Shown here: positions 1 through 6,688 of the stretch, one piece after another
How positions within the stretch are numbered: position 1 is the stretch's first letter
How the letters are laid out: each line of letters starts with the position of its first letter
Source of the DNA: Prevotellaceae bacterium
GTDB lineage: Bacteria; Bacteroidota; Bacteroidia; Bacteroidales; Bacteroidaceae
Assembly (NCBI GenBank): GCA_030523505.1
Contig: JAUNIK010000038.1
Coordinates: forward strand, 1-8,913
Direction of reading: 5' to 3'
DNA length: 8,913 bases
Made by a program: the position numbers and the translations under genes
Notes under the pieces: generated by a model
What the model saw: the letters and a program-made list of their open reading frames with translations, nothing else
What the model was told of the DNA's origin: nothing
The model's database searches: none

Positions 1-612
1 ATGTTAGCGCTGATGGCTTTGGCTAGTTGCGGCGGTAAGAATGGTAATGCCTCTGAAAACGGAACATTGAAGGGAGTGACTGACTCTGTGGAGATGGCAG
101 ATGTGCAGAAAGAGGCTACAAGTCAGGCGGCTGAGACAAGCGATAAGGCTGAGATAGCAAAGATAGTGAAGCTCCGCAGTGCGGCTCCAACAATGTATTA
201 TGATGAAGAGTCGGGGAAAGTGGGCGATGTGTCCGACAATCTGGTACCTGGATTCTATCACTATCAGGGAGAGACAATGGAATATTACCTCGTTTGCCTC
301 GGGCAGGATGGACCATATACCATACCACGGAAAGATGCGGAAATCATAACATGGACTGCCGCAGAAGGACACGGTTATGTCCTGATGCGTAACGAAAAGC
401 ATAGCACGGTTCTGATGAAAGCAAAGCCAGCGGATGATTCCCAGACTATTAAGAGCTTCCCTGATCCTGACGGAATACCAGAGTGTGCAGAGTGCCTCGC
501 TGTCAGTGGCGAGTGGTATAGGGTGAAATTTGAGGGCAAGACCGGCTATGTGAAGCGCACAAAGTGCGAATGGAACATAAGCAGTGCAGATGCTTGCGGA
601 GATATAAGGTGA
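1..612 (+). CDS. Lipoprotein with C-terminal SH3-like domain (5' end probably outside window)
   Basis: The visible frame runs from an ATG at base 1 to TGA at 610-612, 203 residues. Residues 7-10 read L-A-S-C, a good lipobox with C10 as the lipidated cysteine. Only nine residues precede it and none is basic, so this is probably the end of a signal peptide whose real start lies upstream of base 1. After C10 comes a low-complexity, Glu/Ser/Thr-rich linker (about residues 11-60). The C-terminal part (about 125-191) resembles a bacterial SH3 domain: the segment at 170-184 (G-E-W-Y-R-V-K-F-E-G-K-T-G-Y-V) has the usual W-x-x-V...G-x-x-G-Y-V pattern. Cysteines C162 and C165 form a CxxC, with others at C98, C189 and C198; disulfides are possible in an envelope protein. 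The function is unknown. SH3-like domains of this kind often bind cell-wall peptides, but that is family knowledge, not shown here. A strong terminator follows 14 bp after the stop, so this is the end of a transcript. Confidence 0.72.
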   Translation: MLALMALASCGGKNGNASENGTLKGVTDSVEMADVQKEATSQAAETSDKAEIAKIVKLRSAAPTMYYDEESGKVGDVSDNLVPGFYHYQGETMEYYLVCLGQDGPYTIPRKDAEIITWTAAEGHGYVLMRNEKHSTVLMKAKPADDSQTIKSFPDPDGIPECAECLAVSGEWYRVKFEGKTGYVKRTKCEWNISSADACGDIR

Positions 613-625
613 TTTAACAAGAAGA

Positions 626-680
626 ATAATGGGAAGAATGGCAATATTTTGACTGTTCTTCCCATTTTTCTTTGCTTTTT
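626..680 (+). terminator. Rho-independent terminator after the SH3 lipoprotein gene
   Basis: A perfect 11-bp inverted repeat pairs 628-638 (AATGGGAAGAA) with 656-666 (TTCTTCCCATT). Two wobble pairs and a G-C pair extend the stem inward, leaving a loop of about 11 bases at 642-652. The downstream side continues into a T-rich run (665-683), the classic intrinsic terminator layout. It insulates the lipoprotein gene from the YitT-family gene that follows. Confidence 0.85.
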
Positions 681-705
681 CTTCAGCAGTTTCAAAACTT
701 TTTTG

Positions 706-713
706 TATTTTTG
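706..713 (+). promoter_or_regulatory. Probable Bacteroidota -7 promoter box for the YitT-family gene
   Basis: TATTTTTG at 706-713 matches the Bacteroidota sigma-70 (SigABfr) -7 consensus TAnnTTTG. It lies 18 bases before the ATG at 732, giving a short predicted leader of about 10-12 bases. No clear -33 TTTG is seen at the expected spacing; the nearest candidate, TTCAG around 682-686, is weak. The box lies just past the terminator of the upstream gene, which fits a new transcript starting here. Confidence 0.45.
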
Positions 714-731
714 TTGCATAATTATAGAATT

Positions 732-1706
732 ATGGACAAACGAGTACAGAAAGAAATAATGTCATGGGTGGGTGTGTTCTCTGGATGCACCATCCTCGCA
801 GCGGGTTTTGTGTTCTTTATAAACCCATATAACATCGTGCCAGGAGGCGTTTATGGAGCAAGTATCGTGCTTCACTCTCTGTTTCCAAGTATTCAGGTAG
901 GTACCTTCGGATATATGTTTGATATTCCGTTGCTTATCCTTTCGGTCGTGCTCTTAGGTTCGCGCTTAGGAGCCAAAACCTGCGTAGCAGCATTGACAAC
1001 ACCTCTGATAATGAACGTCATGTCGCAGATGGCCTATCCAACCAGGGAAGCACTCGAAAGCCTCGATCCGGCATTGCTGCTTGGCGGTATGCTCGATATG
1101 AGCGACCAGTTGATATTGCCGGTAATCATTGGTTCGGTGCTCATCGGTTTGGGTTGTGGTATCATTGTGAAAAGCGGCGCTACCTCGGGAGGAACTGATA
1201 TCGTGGCGATGATATTGCAGAAATACTGCCATATCCGTTTCAGCCGTGGTATTCTCCTTGCCGATGGAGTCGTGGTGTTGTTTGGTCTTGTCGTTATCGG
1301 TTTCGGTATTGGTGGAAATACTGAGGGAGGCCGAAGTGATATATTCCTCTCGTTCTATTCCCTGATATCAATATATCTCATTGCGCGTGTCATTGCTCAA
1401 ACCATTAATGGAAGCAAGGATGATAAGATATTGTTTATCATCAGTGACCAGAATCTCAATGAGTTGCATCAGTATATTCTGCAGGTTCTCGACCGCACTG
1501 CCACATTGGTTAAGGGCAGCGGATTGTACACCCGTAATGACAAAGAGATGGTGTTCCTTGTTATCAGTTACAAGGAAGTACAGATGGTGAAGCGTAAGGT
1601 GAAAGAGGTTGATCCGCGAGCATTCGTTGTTGTAACCGATGCCTACGACACATACGGCGAGGGCTGGAAGGCACTGCCGAATGAGGATGAGATTCAGCCG
1701 GAGTAG
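732..1706 (+). CDS. YitT family membrane protein (DUF161 + C-terminal DUF2179)
   Basis: This is a 324-residue integral membrane protein of the YitT family. The start chosen is the ATG at 732 (M-D-K-R-V-Q-K-E): the frame is open back to a TTG at 672, but that lies in the T-tract of the preceding terminator and upstream of the likely promoter. Hydrophobic segments lie at about residues 12-31, 43-50, 59-77, 84-100, 127-146, 175-195 and 203-220. Family signatures are N-P-Y-N-I-V-P-G-G-V-Y-G at 31-42 and G-A-T-S-G-G-T-D at 149-156. Residues from about 227 on form the soluble alpha/beta DUF2179 domain, with the G-S-G-L-Y-T-R-N stretch typical of these proteins. The substrate is unknown for most members; transport is only inferred. 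The tail after the domain is acidic (N-E-D-E-I-Q-P-E). The gene appears monocistronic, converging on the B3/B4 gene with the palindromic element between. Confidence 0.9.
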   Translation: MDKRVQKEIMSWVGVFSGCTILAAGFVFFINPYNIVPGGVYGASIVLHSLFPSIQVGTFGYMFDIPLLILSVVLLGSRLGAKTCVAALTTPLIMNVMSQMAYPTREALESLDPALLLGGMLDMSDQLILPVIIGSVLIGLGCGIIVKSGATSGGTDIVAMILQKYCHIRFSRGILLADGVVVLFGLVVIGFGIGGNTEGGRSDIFLSFYSLISIYLIARVIAQTINGSKDDKILFIISDQNLNELHQYILQVLDRTATLVKGSGLYTRNDKEMVFLVISYKEVQMVKRKVKEVDPRAFVVVTDAYDTYGEGWKALPNEDEIQPE

Positions 1707-1719
1707 GAGGAAGATCCAC

Positions 1720-1804
1720 AGTCCAGCCAAGCCCCCCAGCCCCCGCGCTCGGCTATGCCGCTTTCATAGCGATAGCGGAGAAAGAAGGGGGAGTAAGGGG
1801 GACT
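1720..1804. repeat. GC-rich imperfect palindrome, possible dispersed repeat element
   Basis: This intergenic block sits between two convergent genes and is much richer in C/G runs than its surroundings. It is organised as a palindrome. The core is a perfect 6-bp hairpin, GCTATG (1752-1757) and CATAGC (1765-1770), around a 7-base loop. Outside it, CCCCC at 1740-1744 faces GGGGG at 1787-1791, the C6 run at 1732-1737 faces GGGGG at 1797-1801, and AGT at 1720-1722 faces ACT at 1802-1804. The two sides differ by small bulges and mismatches. Read inward, both ends have the same plan: AGTCC..., then two C5-6 runs. Local alternative hairpins also exist (CGGC 1750-1753 with GCCG 1757-1760). No T-tract follows, so a simple terminator is less likely than a REP/MITE-like repeat. 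Copy number cannot be judged from one copy. Confidence 0.55.
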
Positions 1805-1813
1805 TTAGTTACC

Positions 1814-2497
1814 CTATTCGGCGTAGAAGATGGTTTTAATATCAGATTCAGTTGAATCTGCATATTTCACAAGGAGGTCGTGGATGAGGTTCGCGCAGGC
1901 TTCTACATTCTCGTGATTACCGTCGTAGCCATTGATGAAACAAACCAGATGAGTGGTGTCCAGTGACAGTTTTGTGCGTTCGTTATCGCTCGTAGGAGTG
2001 CCGATGCCACCAATATTGTCGCGATAAACCGGCATTCCCTCGATGTTCAGAACACCACGACCGATACCCTCGTAAGGCTCACCCTCACGACCAATACCAA
2101 GAACAACACTGTCGCCCTCAATCTTGTCGTAGTCGAATCCACCGATGCTATAAGCATATTTTATTGAAGCCAGATTGAGCAAGTCAACAACTGTGCTTAC
2201 GGCATATAAATCCTTTCCCTGCAACAGACGGCGGCACAACTGTTCGTTGCTCGGACGGTAGCGACTCGGATCCTTTCCGCAAGCCTTGTAGCCACTGCGG
2301 GTGGCGAGGATTCCACTGCGCTGCTTCACTGTATCGGTGGTGAACTCCCGGCGCAACCACTCTGTGACCTCTGCGATTTCGCCCCAGAGAGCTTCATTAT
2401 ACTCAGTGTTTTTTATTGCTGCGTAAACGGCACAGCCGCAAAAGTCAGGGCAAGCAGCCTTGAACTCGTCAGAAAGTTGGATATCGAGTATTCTCAT
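1814..2497 (-). CDS. B3/B4 tRNA-binding domain protein (free-standing PheRS-beta editing-like module)
   Basis: This is a 227-residue protein that is essentially a single B3/B4 domain, the module that in the beta subunit of phenylalanyl-tRNA synthetase binds and hydrolyses mischarged Tyr-tRNA(Phe). The sequence shows the hallmarks of the stand-alone family: G-K-D-P-S-R-Y-R-P-S at 74-83, V-V-D-L-L-N at 103-108, G-G-F-D-Y-D-K-I-E-G-D at 119-129, and the G-I-G-R and P-V-Y-R-D-N-I-G-G strands after it. No catalytic synthetase core or other PheT domain is attached, and the length matches free-standing members (about 220 residues). These proteins are presumed to act in the cytoplasm on aminoacyl-tRNA or free amino acids, but the substrate is not settled; trans-editing is an inference. 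The start is the ATG at 2495-2497, followed at once by the conserved-looking N-terminus. The stop is TAG at 1814-1816. It is transcribed alone, divergent from the GH106 gene. Confidence 0.85.
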   Translation of the reverse strand: MRILDIQLSDEFKAACPDFCGCAVYAAIKNTEYNEALWGEIAEVTEWLRREFTTDTVKQRSGILATRSGYKACGKDPSRYRPSNEQLCRRLLQGKDLYAVSTVVDLLNLASIKYAYSIGGFDYDKIEGDSVVLGIGREGEPYEGIGRGVLNIEGMPVYRDNIGGIGTPTSDNERTKLSLDTTHLVCFINGYDGNHENVEACANLIHDLLVKYADSTESDIKTIFYAE

Positions 2498-2524
2498 TTT
2501 TCTATTGTTCTTTCAAATCAAATG

Positions 2525-2532
2525 CAAAGTTA
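2525..2532 (-). promoter_or_regulatory. Probable -7 promoter box for the B3/B4 gene
   Basis: On the minus strand this reads TAACTTTG, an exact match to the Bacteroidota TAnnTTTG -7 consensus. It lies 27 bases before the ATG, which gives a leader of about 20 bases. A convincing -33 TTTG is not seen at the usual 19-21 base spacing. An A-rich stretch without a strong Shine-Dalgarno motif precedes the start codon, as is usual in this phylum. Confidence 0.5.
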
Positions 2533-2540
2533 TCATTTTT

Positions 2541-2575
2541 TTTGTACAGAATGACATAAAGGCATGCAATATTTG
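2541..2575 (+). promoter_or_regulatory. Weak candidate promoter for the GH106 gene
   Basis: AATATTTG at 2568-2575 has one mismatch to TAnnTTTG, and a TTTG at 2541-2544 could serve as the -33 element, but the spacing of 23 bases is longer than usual. It would give a leader of about 75 bases. The near-consensus box overlaps a direct repeat, GCAATA at 2566-2571 and 2576-2581, exactly 10 bases apart, which could be an operator. The rest of the 159-bp divergent region (2498-2656) is AT-rich with nothing else clear. Confidence 0.25.
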
Positions 2576-2656
2576 GCAATAATGCACTACTACCCACAAT
2601 AAAGCCCATATTTTAACGTTTTCAAAGTATATCTACCTTATACGAAGTAACGAAAA

Positions 2657-5641
2657 ATGGCAAAGACTCTATTAACTGTAATTCTGCTTCTCGCATCCAT
2701 GTGCAGTTTTGCACAGGGCACAATGTGCAGCACCTTCAAGAACATTCCAGAAAACCAGCCATTGGCAGTTTATTGGTATTGGATAGCCGGCAATATATCC
2801 AAGGATGGAGTCATCAAAGACCTCGATGCAATGAAAAAGGCAGGCATCACCCGCGTTCAGATTGGAATGATAGGCGAGGGACAAGGTGTGCCGAAAGGCG
2901 ATGTCGAACTGTGGACCGAGGAATGGTGGGATATCCTTCATGCGATGTTCAAGCATGCAGGAGAACTCGATATTGAGGTTGGTTTGTTCAACTGTCCCGG
3001 TTGGAGCCAGTCCGGAGGCCCTTGGGTAAAACCAGGACAGTCGATGCGATATCTTGCGTGTAGCAAGGATACCGTGTCCGGAGGCAGAACCGTAAATATT
3101 GCTTTGCCGCAGATCGATGCTGAGCAGCAACGAGTGAAAGTGATGGCGATGCCGTTGAAAGCAGTAAACCAGACAATTGTCAAAGGTCTTGTCATCACTC
3201 CACGACCACAGCGGAGTGCATTCGATGGTGAGGTATTTGTGAAAGAGCCTACTGGCGAGAGAGTCATCAAACGTTTCCATGTGGATAGAAGCAATGACGC
3301 TCTGAATGTAGGTTTTGTGCCTTATGCAAAAGCACTCGTTTCAATACCCGATGCACAACGCGACAACTGTTTTGTGAGGTTCACCGATGAAAACGCAGTT
3401 GAAAAAGCCGAGTTTGTTTCCCAGCCGGTTGTTGACAGTTGGGCGGAGAAATCTCTGTCAAAAATGTGGCCGACACCACACCCTATGTGGGATGCCTATA
3501 TGTGGCAGAATACTCGTGAGAATGGTCGTCGGGAAGGCACCATCAGCAGTGATGAGATTATTGACATAACAGATAATGTGACCGAGGAAGGAATCCTCAA
3601 ATGGAAAGCTCCGGAAGGCGACTGGGTTATTATGCAAACAGCGATGGTACCTACACGTGTTGTCAACTCTCCAGCACCAGCGGAGGCTACCGGATATGAA
3701 GCCGATAAGATGAGCCGTGAGCATATACGCGACCATTTCGATAAATATCTTGGCGAGATATTGAGAAGAATCCCAGCCGAGGACCGCACTACTTTCAAGA
3801 TTGTGGTAGAGGATAGTTACGAGACCGGCGGTCAGAACTGGACCGACAATATGATTGCCGATTTCCGCAATGCCTATGGCTATGATCCGGTGCCATTCAT
3901 GCCTGTTCTTGATGGGATTGTGGTGAACAGCGAGGATGAAAGCGACCGATTCCTTTGGGATGTACGAAGACTGATAGCCGACGAAGTAGCTTATAACTAT
4001 GTCGGAGGGCTCCGCGACATAAGTCATGAGCATGGTCTTACAACATGGCTTGAGTGCTATGGACACTGGGGATTCCCAGGAGAGTTCCTGCAGTATGGCG
4101 GTCAGAGCGACGAGATAGGAGGTGAGTTTTGGACTCTCGGCGATTTGGGTGATATTGAAAACCGCCTTGCCTCTTCATGCGGACATATCTATGGAAAGAA
4201 CAGAGTGTGGGCGGAATCGTTCACATCAGGATTTCCTTCCTTCACCTTCCATCCGGCAATGCTCAAAACCCGTGGCGACCGATTCTTTACGGAAGGTATC
4301 AATTCCACCCTTTATCATATCTATGTTCAGCAGCCAGACGACCGCAAGCCAGGCATCAATGCGTGGTTTGGCACCGAGTTCAACCGCAACAATACATGGT
4401 TCTCGCAGTTTGATGTGTTCAACCAGTATATGAAACGCTGCAACTATATGCTTCAGCAAGGCCGTTATGTCGCAGATGTAGCATATTTCATCGGTGAAGA
4501 CGCACCGAAAATGATGGGTACGCTAACCCCTGAACTCCCCCATGGCTATTCTTTCGATTATGTCAATGCCGAAGTGCTGATGGACTCGTGGGTGGAGAAT
4601 CAAGAACTCTGTCTCAAGAGTGGGATGCGCTATTCTGTTCTCGTCCTTCCTCCGCAAACCACAATGCGCCCAGCCCTTGCACGCAAGATCCGTTCTCTCT
4701 CGGAAGAAGGCCTGGCAATCGTCGGTCCACGTCCGGAGCGATCACCAAGTCTTGCTGGTTACCCTGATGCCGACAAAGAGGTGAAAACCCTCGGCGAGGG
4801 AATTGTAACTCAGGAGTCGCTAGTCGATGCACTTGCTTCGTTAGGCGTAAAGCCCGACTTCGTGGCAGAGAACACCGATGAACCACTGCTGTTTATCCAT
4901 CGTACGACCGATGAAGGCGAGGTGTATTTCATTTCCAATCAGTCTGACAGGGAAGTTGACTATACCGGTCAGTTCCGTGTTAGCGGAAAGCACCCACAGT
5001 TGTGGAATCCTCTGACAGCCGAAGTGCGTCCATTGCCTGAATATACCTCAACAGGCGAGCTTACCGAGGTTCCATTGATGCTCCATCCTCAGGAAAGTGC
5101 ATTCATCGTATTCTCTGACAACAAGATGGCAACTACTGCTACAGAGAATTTCCCTAAAGAGGAGCTCGTGTGTGAGGTTGATGGCGAATGGATTGTTGAT
5201 TTCCAGGAGGAAAGAGGTTTGAAAGATACCCATCAGACTATGGTGCAGTTGGCAGACTGGACCGAGAACGACAATCCTGAGATACGTTATTTCTCTGGAA
5301 CAGCCGTGTATAAGAACAGTTTCCGATTGAAGAAACTACCGAAGGGCGAACTTCGTATCAATCTCGGCAAGGTAGGTTGTATGGCAAAGGTGAAGATAAA
5401 CGGCCAGTATGTGGGTGGAGTGTGGACTTCACCATACTTGCTGAACATCACTTCGGCAGTTAGAAAAGGCATGAATGATGTTGAGATTGAGGTGGTGAAC
5501 TGCTGGCGCAACAGGATCATCGGCGAGCTTGATGCAATACCCGAAGCCGACCGATTCACATACTGGACAAGCAACTCACAGGACAAGAATAGCGACCTGC
5601 AACCTTCCGGGCTTCTCGGACCAGTGCAAATTATACGCTAA
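2657..5641 (+). CDS. Secreted GH106-type glycoside hydrolase (alpha-L-rhamnosidase family)
   Basis: This is a 994-residue enzyme. Residues 1-19 form a Sec signal peptide with a plausible cut after S-F-A before Q20. C16 is preceded by Met, so a lipobox is poor and a soluble periplasmic protein is favoured. The mature protein opens with a barrel-type segment (A-V-Y-W-Y-W-I-A-G-N at 37-46, then A-G-I-T-R-V-Q-I-G) typical of GH106, whose members remove alpha-L-rhamnose from plant pectins and similar glycans. Acidic candidates for catalysis or metal binding are E385 and E389 (V-V-E-D-S-Y-E), E466 in W-L-E-C-Y-G-H-W-G, E520 in W-A-E-S-F-T and E546 in T-E-G-I-N-S. From memory of the Bacteroides enzyme BT0986 an acid/base Glu pair is expected, and E466 and E546 or E520 are candidates; an alignment would decide. 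A Rossmann-like segment lies near 655-710, and a GH2-like jelly roll fills about 876-994. No T9SS sorting domain is seen at the C-terminus, which ends G-L-L-G-P-V-Q-I-I-R. No SusC/SusD or other PUL genes are adjacent. The actual substrate is inferred only. Confidence 0.87.
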   Translation: MAKTLLTVILLLASMCSFAQGTMCSTFKNIPENQPLAVYWYWIAGNISKDGVIKDLDAMKKAGITRVQIGMIGEGQGVPKGDVELWTEEWWDILHAMFKHAGELDIEVGLFNCPGWSQSGGPWVKPGQSMRYLACSKDTVSGGRTVNIALPQIDAEQQRVKVMAMPLKAVNQTIVKGLVITPRPQRSAFDGEVFVKEPTGERVIKRFHVDRSNDALNVGFVPYAKALVSIPDAQRDNCFVRFTDENAVEKAEFVSQPVVDSWAEKSLSKMWPTPHPMWDAYMWQNTRENGRREGTISSDEIIDITDNVTEEGILKWKAPEGDWVIMQTAMVPTRVVNSPAPAEATGYEADKMSREHIRDHFDKYLGEILRRIPAEDRTTFKIVVEDSYETGGQNWTDNMIADFRNAYGYDPVPFMPVLDGIVVNSEDESDRFLWDVRRLIADEVAYNYVGGLRDISHEHGLTTWLECYGHWGFPGEFLQYGGQSDEIGGEFWTLGDLGDIENRLASSCGHIYGKNRVWAESFTSGFPSFTFHPAMLKTRGDRFFTEGINSTLYHIYVQQPDDRKPGINAWFGTEFNRNNTWFSQFDVFNQYMKRCNYMLQQGRYVADVAYFIGEDAPKMMGTLTPELPHGYSFDYVNAEVLMDSWVENQELCLKSGMRYSVLVLPPQTTMRPALARKIRSLSEEGLAIVGPRPERSPSLAGYPDADKEVKTLGEGIVTQESLVDALASLGVKPDFVAENTDEPLLFIHRTTDEGEVYFISNQSDREVDYTGQFRVSGKHPQLWNPLTAEVRPLPEYTSTGELTEVPLMLHPQESAFIVFSDNKMATTATENFPKEELVCEVDGEWIVDFQEERGLKDTHQTMVQLADWTENDNPEIRYFSGTAVYKNSFRLKKLPKGELRINLGKVGCMAKVKINGQYVGGVWTSPYLLNITSAVRKGMNDVEIEVVNCWRNRIIGELDAIPEADRFTYWTSNSQDKNSDLQPSGLLGPVQIIR

Positions 5642-5652
5642 ATTCTTTGCTT

Positions 5653-5690
5653 CTTAAACAATAAAATGGCAATTTACACGTTATTTTAAG
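5653..5690 (+). other. AT-rich inverted repeat just before the porP start codon
   Basis: CTTAAA (5653-5658) plus ATAA (5661-5664) pairs with TTATTTTAAG (5681-5690), leaving a 2-base bulge and a 16-base loop. The right arm ends directly at the GTG start. The stem is nearly all A-T, so it would be weak. It lacks the GC stem and T-tract of an intrinsic terminator, so read-through from the GH106 gene into porP is not visibly blocked. Confidence 0.3.
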
Positions 5691-6629
5691 GTGGTGAAGT
5701 GTAAATATGTCATAACGATTCTTCTTGCTATGCTTGTGTTTGAGGCGCGAGCACAGTATGATCCTTCGTTTTCGCATTATTTCGACATGGAACCCTCGTT
5801 CAATGCCGCATCAGTAGGTAAAGAGGCTAAACTCAACATTGCCGCAGCATACGCTTTGCAGATGGCAGGGTTTGAGCACAATCCGAATACCATGTATGTG
5901 TCGGCAGACATTCCGTTCTATTTCATGAAGATGTACCACGGCGGTGGTTTGAAGTTCATGAACGACCAGATTGGTTTGTTCAAGCATACACGCATTGAAG
6001 GCCAGTATGCGGGGAAGTTCAACCTTTTGGGCGGTCAGATGTCGATAGGCGTGGAAGCTGGACTGTTGAGCGAGTCGTTTGATGGCAGTAAGCTCGACCT
6101 TGAAGACTCCAGCGACCCTGCATTTTCTTCTTCCGAAGTGGACGGTCACCAGATAGACCTCTCAGTGGGATTGTACTATAAACGCGGTCCTTTGTATGTC
6201 GGAGCATCGGTGGCGCATGTGAATGCACCGCTCATTGAACTCGGTGAAACCAACGAACTTCAGATTGACAGAACATATTATTTTACAGCCGGATACAATA
6301 TTAAGCTAAGAAATCCGTTTTTAACTATAAAGCCCTCTGTGTTGGTGAGAACCGATCTTGCAGGATACAGGGCCGATGTTACCGGACGCCTTGTCTATAC
6401 GACAGAGAAAAAGATGATGTATGCCGGTTTGAATTACAGTCCGATGAATTCCGTGTCGTTGCTCATAGGAGGCAATGTGCAGGGAATTATTGTCGGTTAT
6501 AGTTATGAATACTACACCGGAGGTATCAGTTTCATCAACGGCAGCCATGAACTGTTCATTGGTTACCAGATGGACATCAACCTGGTGAAGAAAGGCAGAA
6601 ACAAGCACCAGAGTGTGCGTATATTATAA
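5691..6629 (+). CDS. porP: PorP/SprF family type IX secretion system membrane protein
   Basis: This is a 312-residue protein of the PorP/SprF family, an outer-membrane component of the T9SS. Residues 1-21 are a Sec signal peptide (basic start, hydrophobic 6-17, A-R-A before Q22). The mature N-terminus, Q-Y-D-P-S-F-S-H-Y at 22-30 with P-S-F-N-A-A-S-V-G after it, is the family signature (Q-x-D-P...N-P-A-x-x-G). The rest alternates amphipathic strands rich in Tyr, Phe and Gly (for example the strands around 60-130 and 185-300), as expected of a beta-barrel. No in-frame ATG gives a signal peptide: an in-frame TAA sits at 5655-5657, and GTG at 5691 (with a second GTG at 5694) is the only plausible start, which is unusual in this phylum. 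The gene precedes porK by 59 bp, the same order as the porPKLMN cluster of Porphyromonas gingivalis, which supports the assignment over other PorP/SprF paralogues that accompany adhesins. Confidence 0.88.
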   Translation: MVKCKYVITILLAMLVFEARAQYDPSFSHYFDMEPSFNAASVGKEAKLNIAAAYALQMAGFEHNPNTMYVSADIPFYFMKMYHGGGLKFMNDQIGLFKHTRIEGQYAGKFNLLGGQMSIGVEAGLLSESFDGSKLDLEDSSDPAFSSSEVDGHQIDLSVGLYYKRGPLYVGASVAHVNAPLIELGETNELQIDRTYYFTAGYNIKLRNPFLTIKPSVLVRTDLAGYRADVTGRLVYTTEKKMMYAGLNYSPMNSVSLLIGGNVQGIIVGYSYEYYTGGISFINGSHELFIGYQMDINLVKKGRNKHQSVRIL

Positions 6630-6634
6630 ATAAG

Positions 6635-6651
6635 GTGGGGATGCAACCCAC
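6635..6651 (+). other. Small hairpin in the porP-porK gap
   Basis: GTGGG at 6635-6639 pairs with CCCAC at 6647-6651 around a 7-base loop, starting five bases after the porP stop. It is followed by an A-rich stretch (6664-6680) rather than a T-tract, so it is not a standard terminator. It could affect RNA processing or stability between porP and porK, but this is only a possibility. No promoter box matching TAnnTTTG is seen in the 59-bp gap. Confidence 0.3.
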
Positions 6652-6688
6652 GCTGAATGTTGGATAAAAATAAAAAGATAAGATATTT

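Noticed and set aside
672..731. Longer YitT-family protein starting at TTG 672
   Set aside because: This start lies in the T-tract of the upstream terminator and before the likely promoter box; the ATG at 732 gives a normal family N-terminus.
1639..1839. Open frame of 66 codons across the yitT end and the palindrome
   Set aside because: It overlaps the yitT 3' end and the minus-strand gene and encodes an Arg/Ser/Pro-rich product from the repeat; nothing supports translation.
2672..4066. Long minus-strand open frames (2672-3280 and 3458-4066, 202 codons each) opposite the GH106 gene
   Set aside because: They lie entirely antisense to a well-supported 994-residue enzyme and show no recognisable protein features; they reflect codon bias of the coding strand.
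5540..5641. T9SS C-terminal sorting domain on the GH106 enzyme
   Set aside because: The end of the protein completes a GH2-like jelly roll and ends in G-L-L-G-P-V-Q-I-I-R; no separate CTD of about 70-80 residues with its usual motifs follows.
5666..5668. ATG as porP start
   Set aside because: It is out of frame with porP; the porP frame has a TAA at 5655-5657 and no in-frame ATG before the signal peptide.
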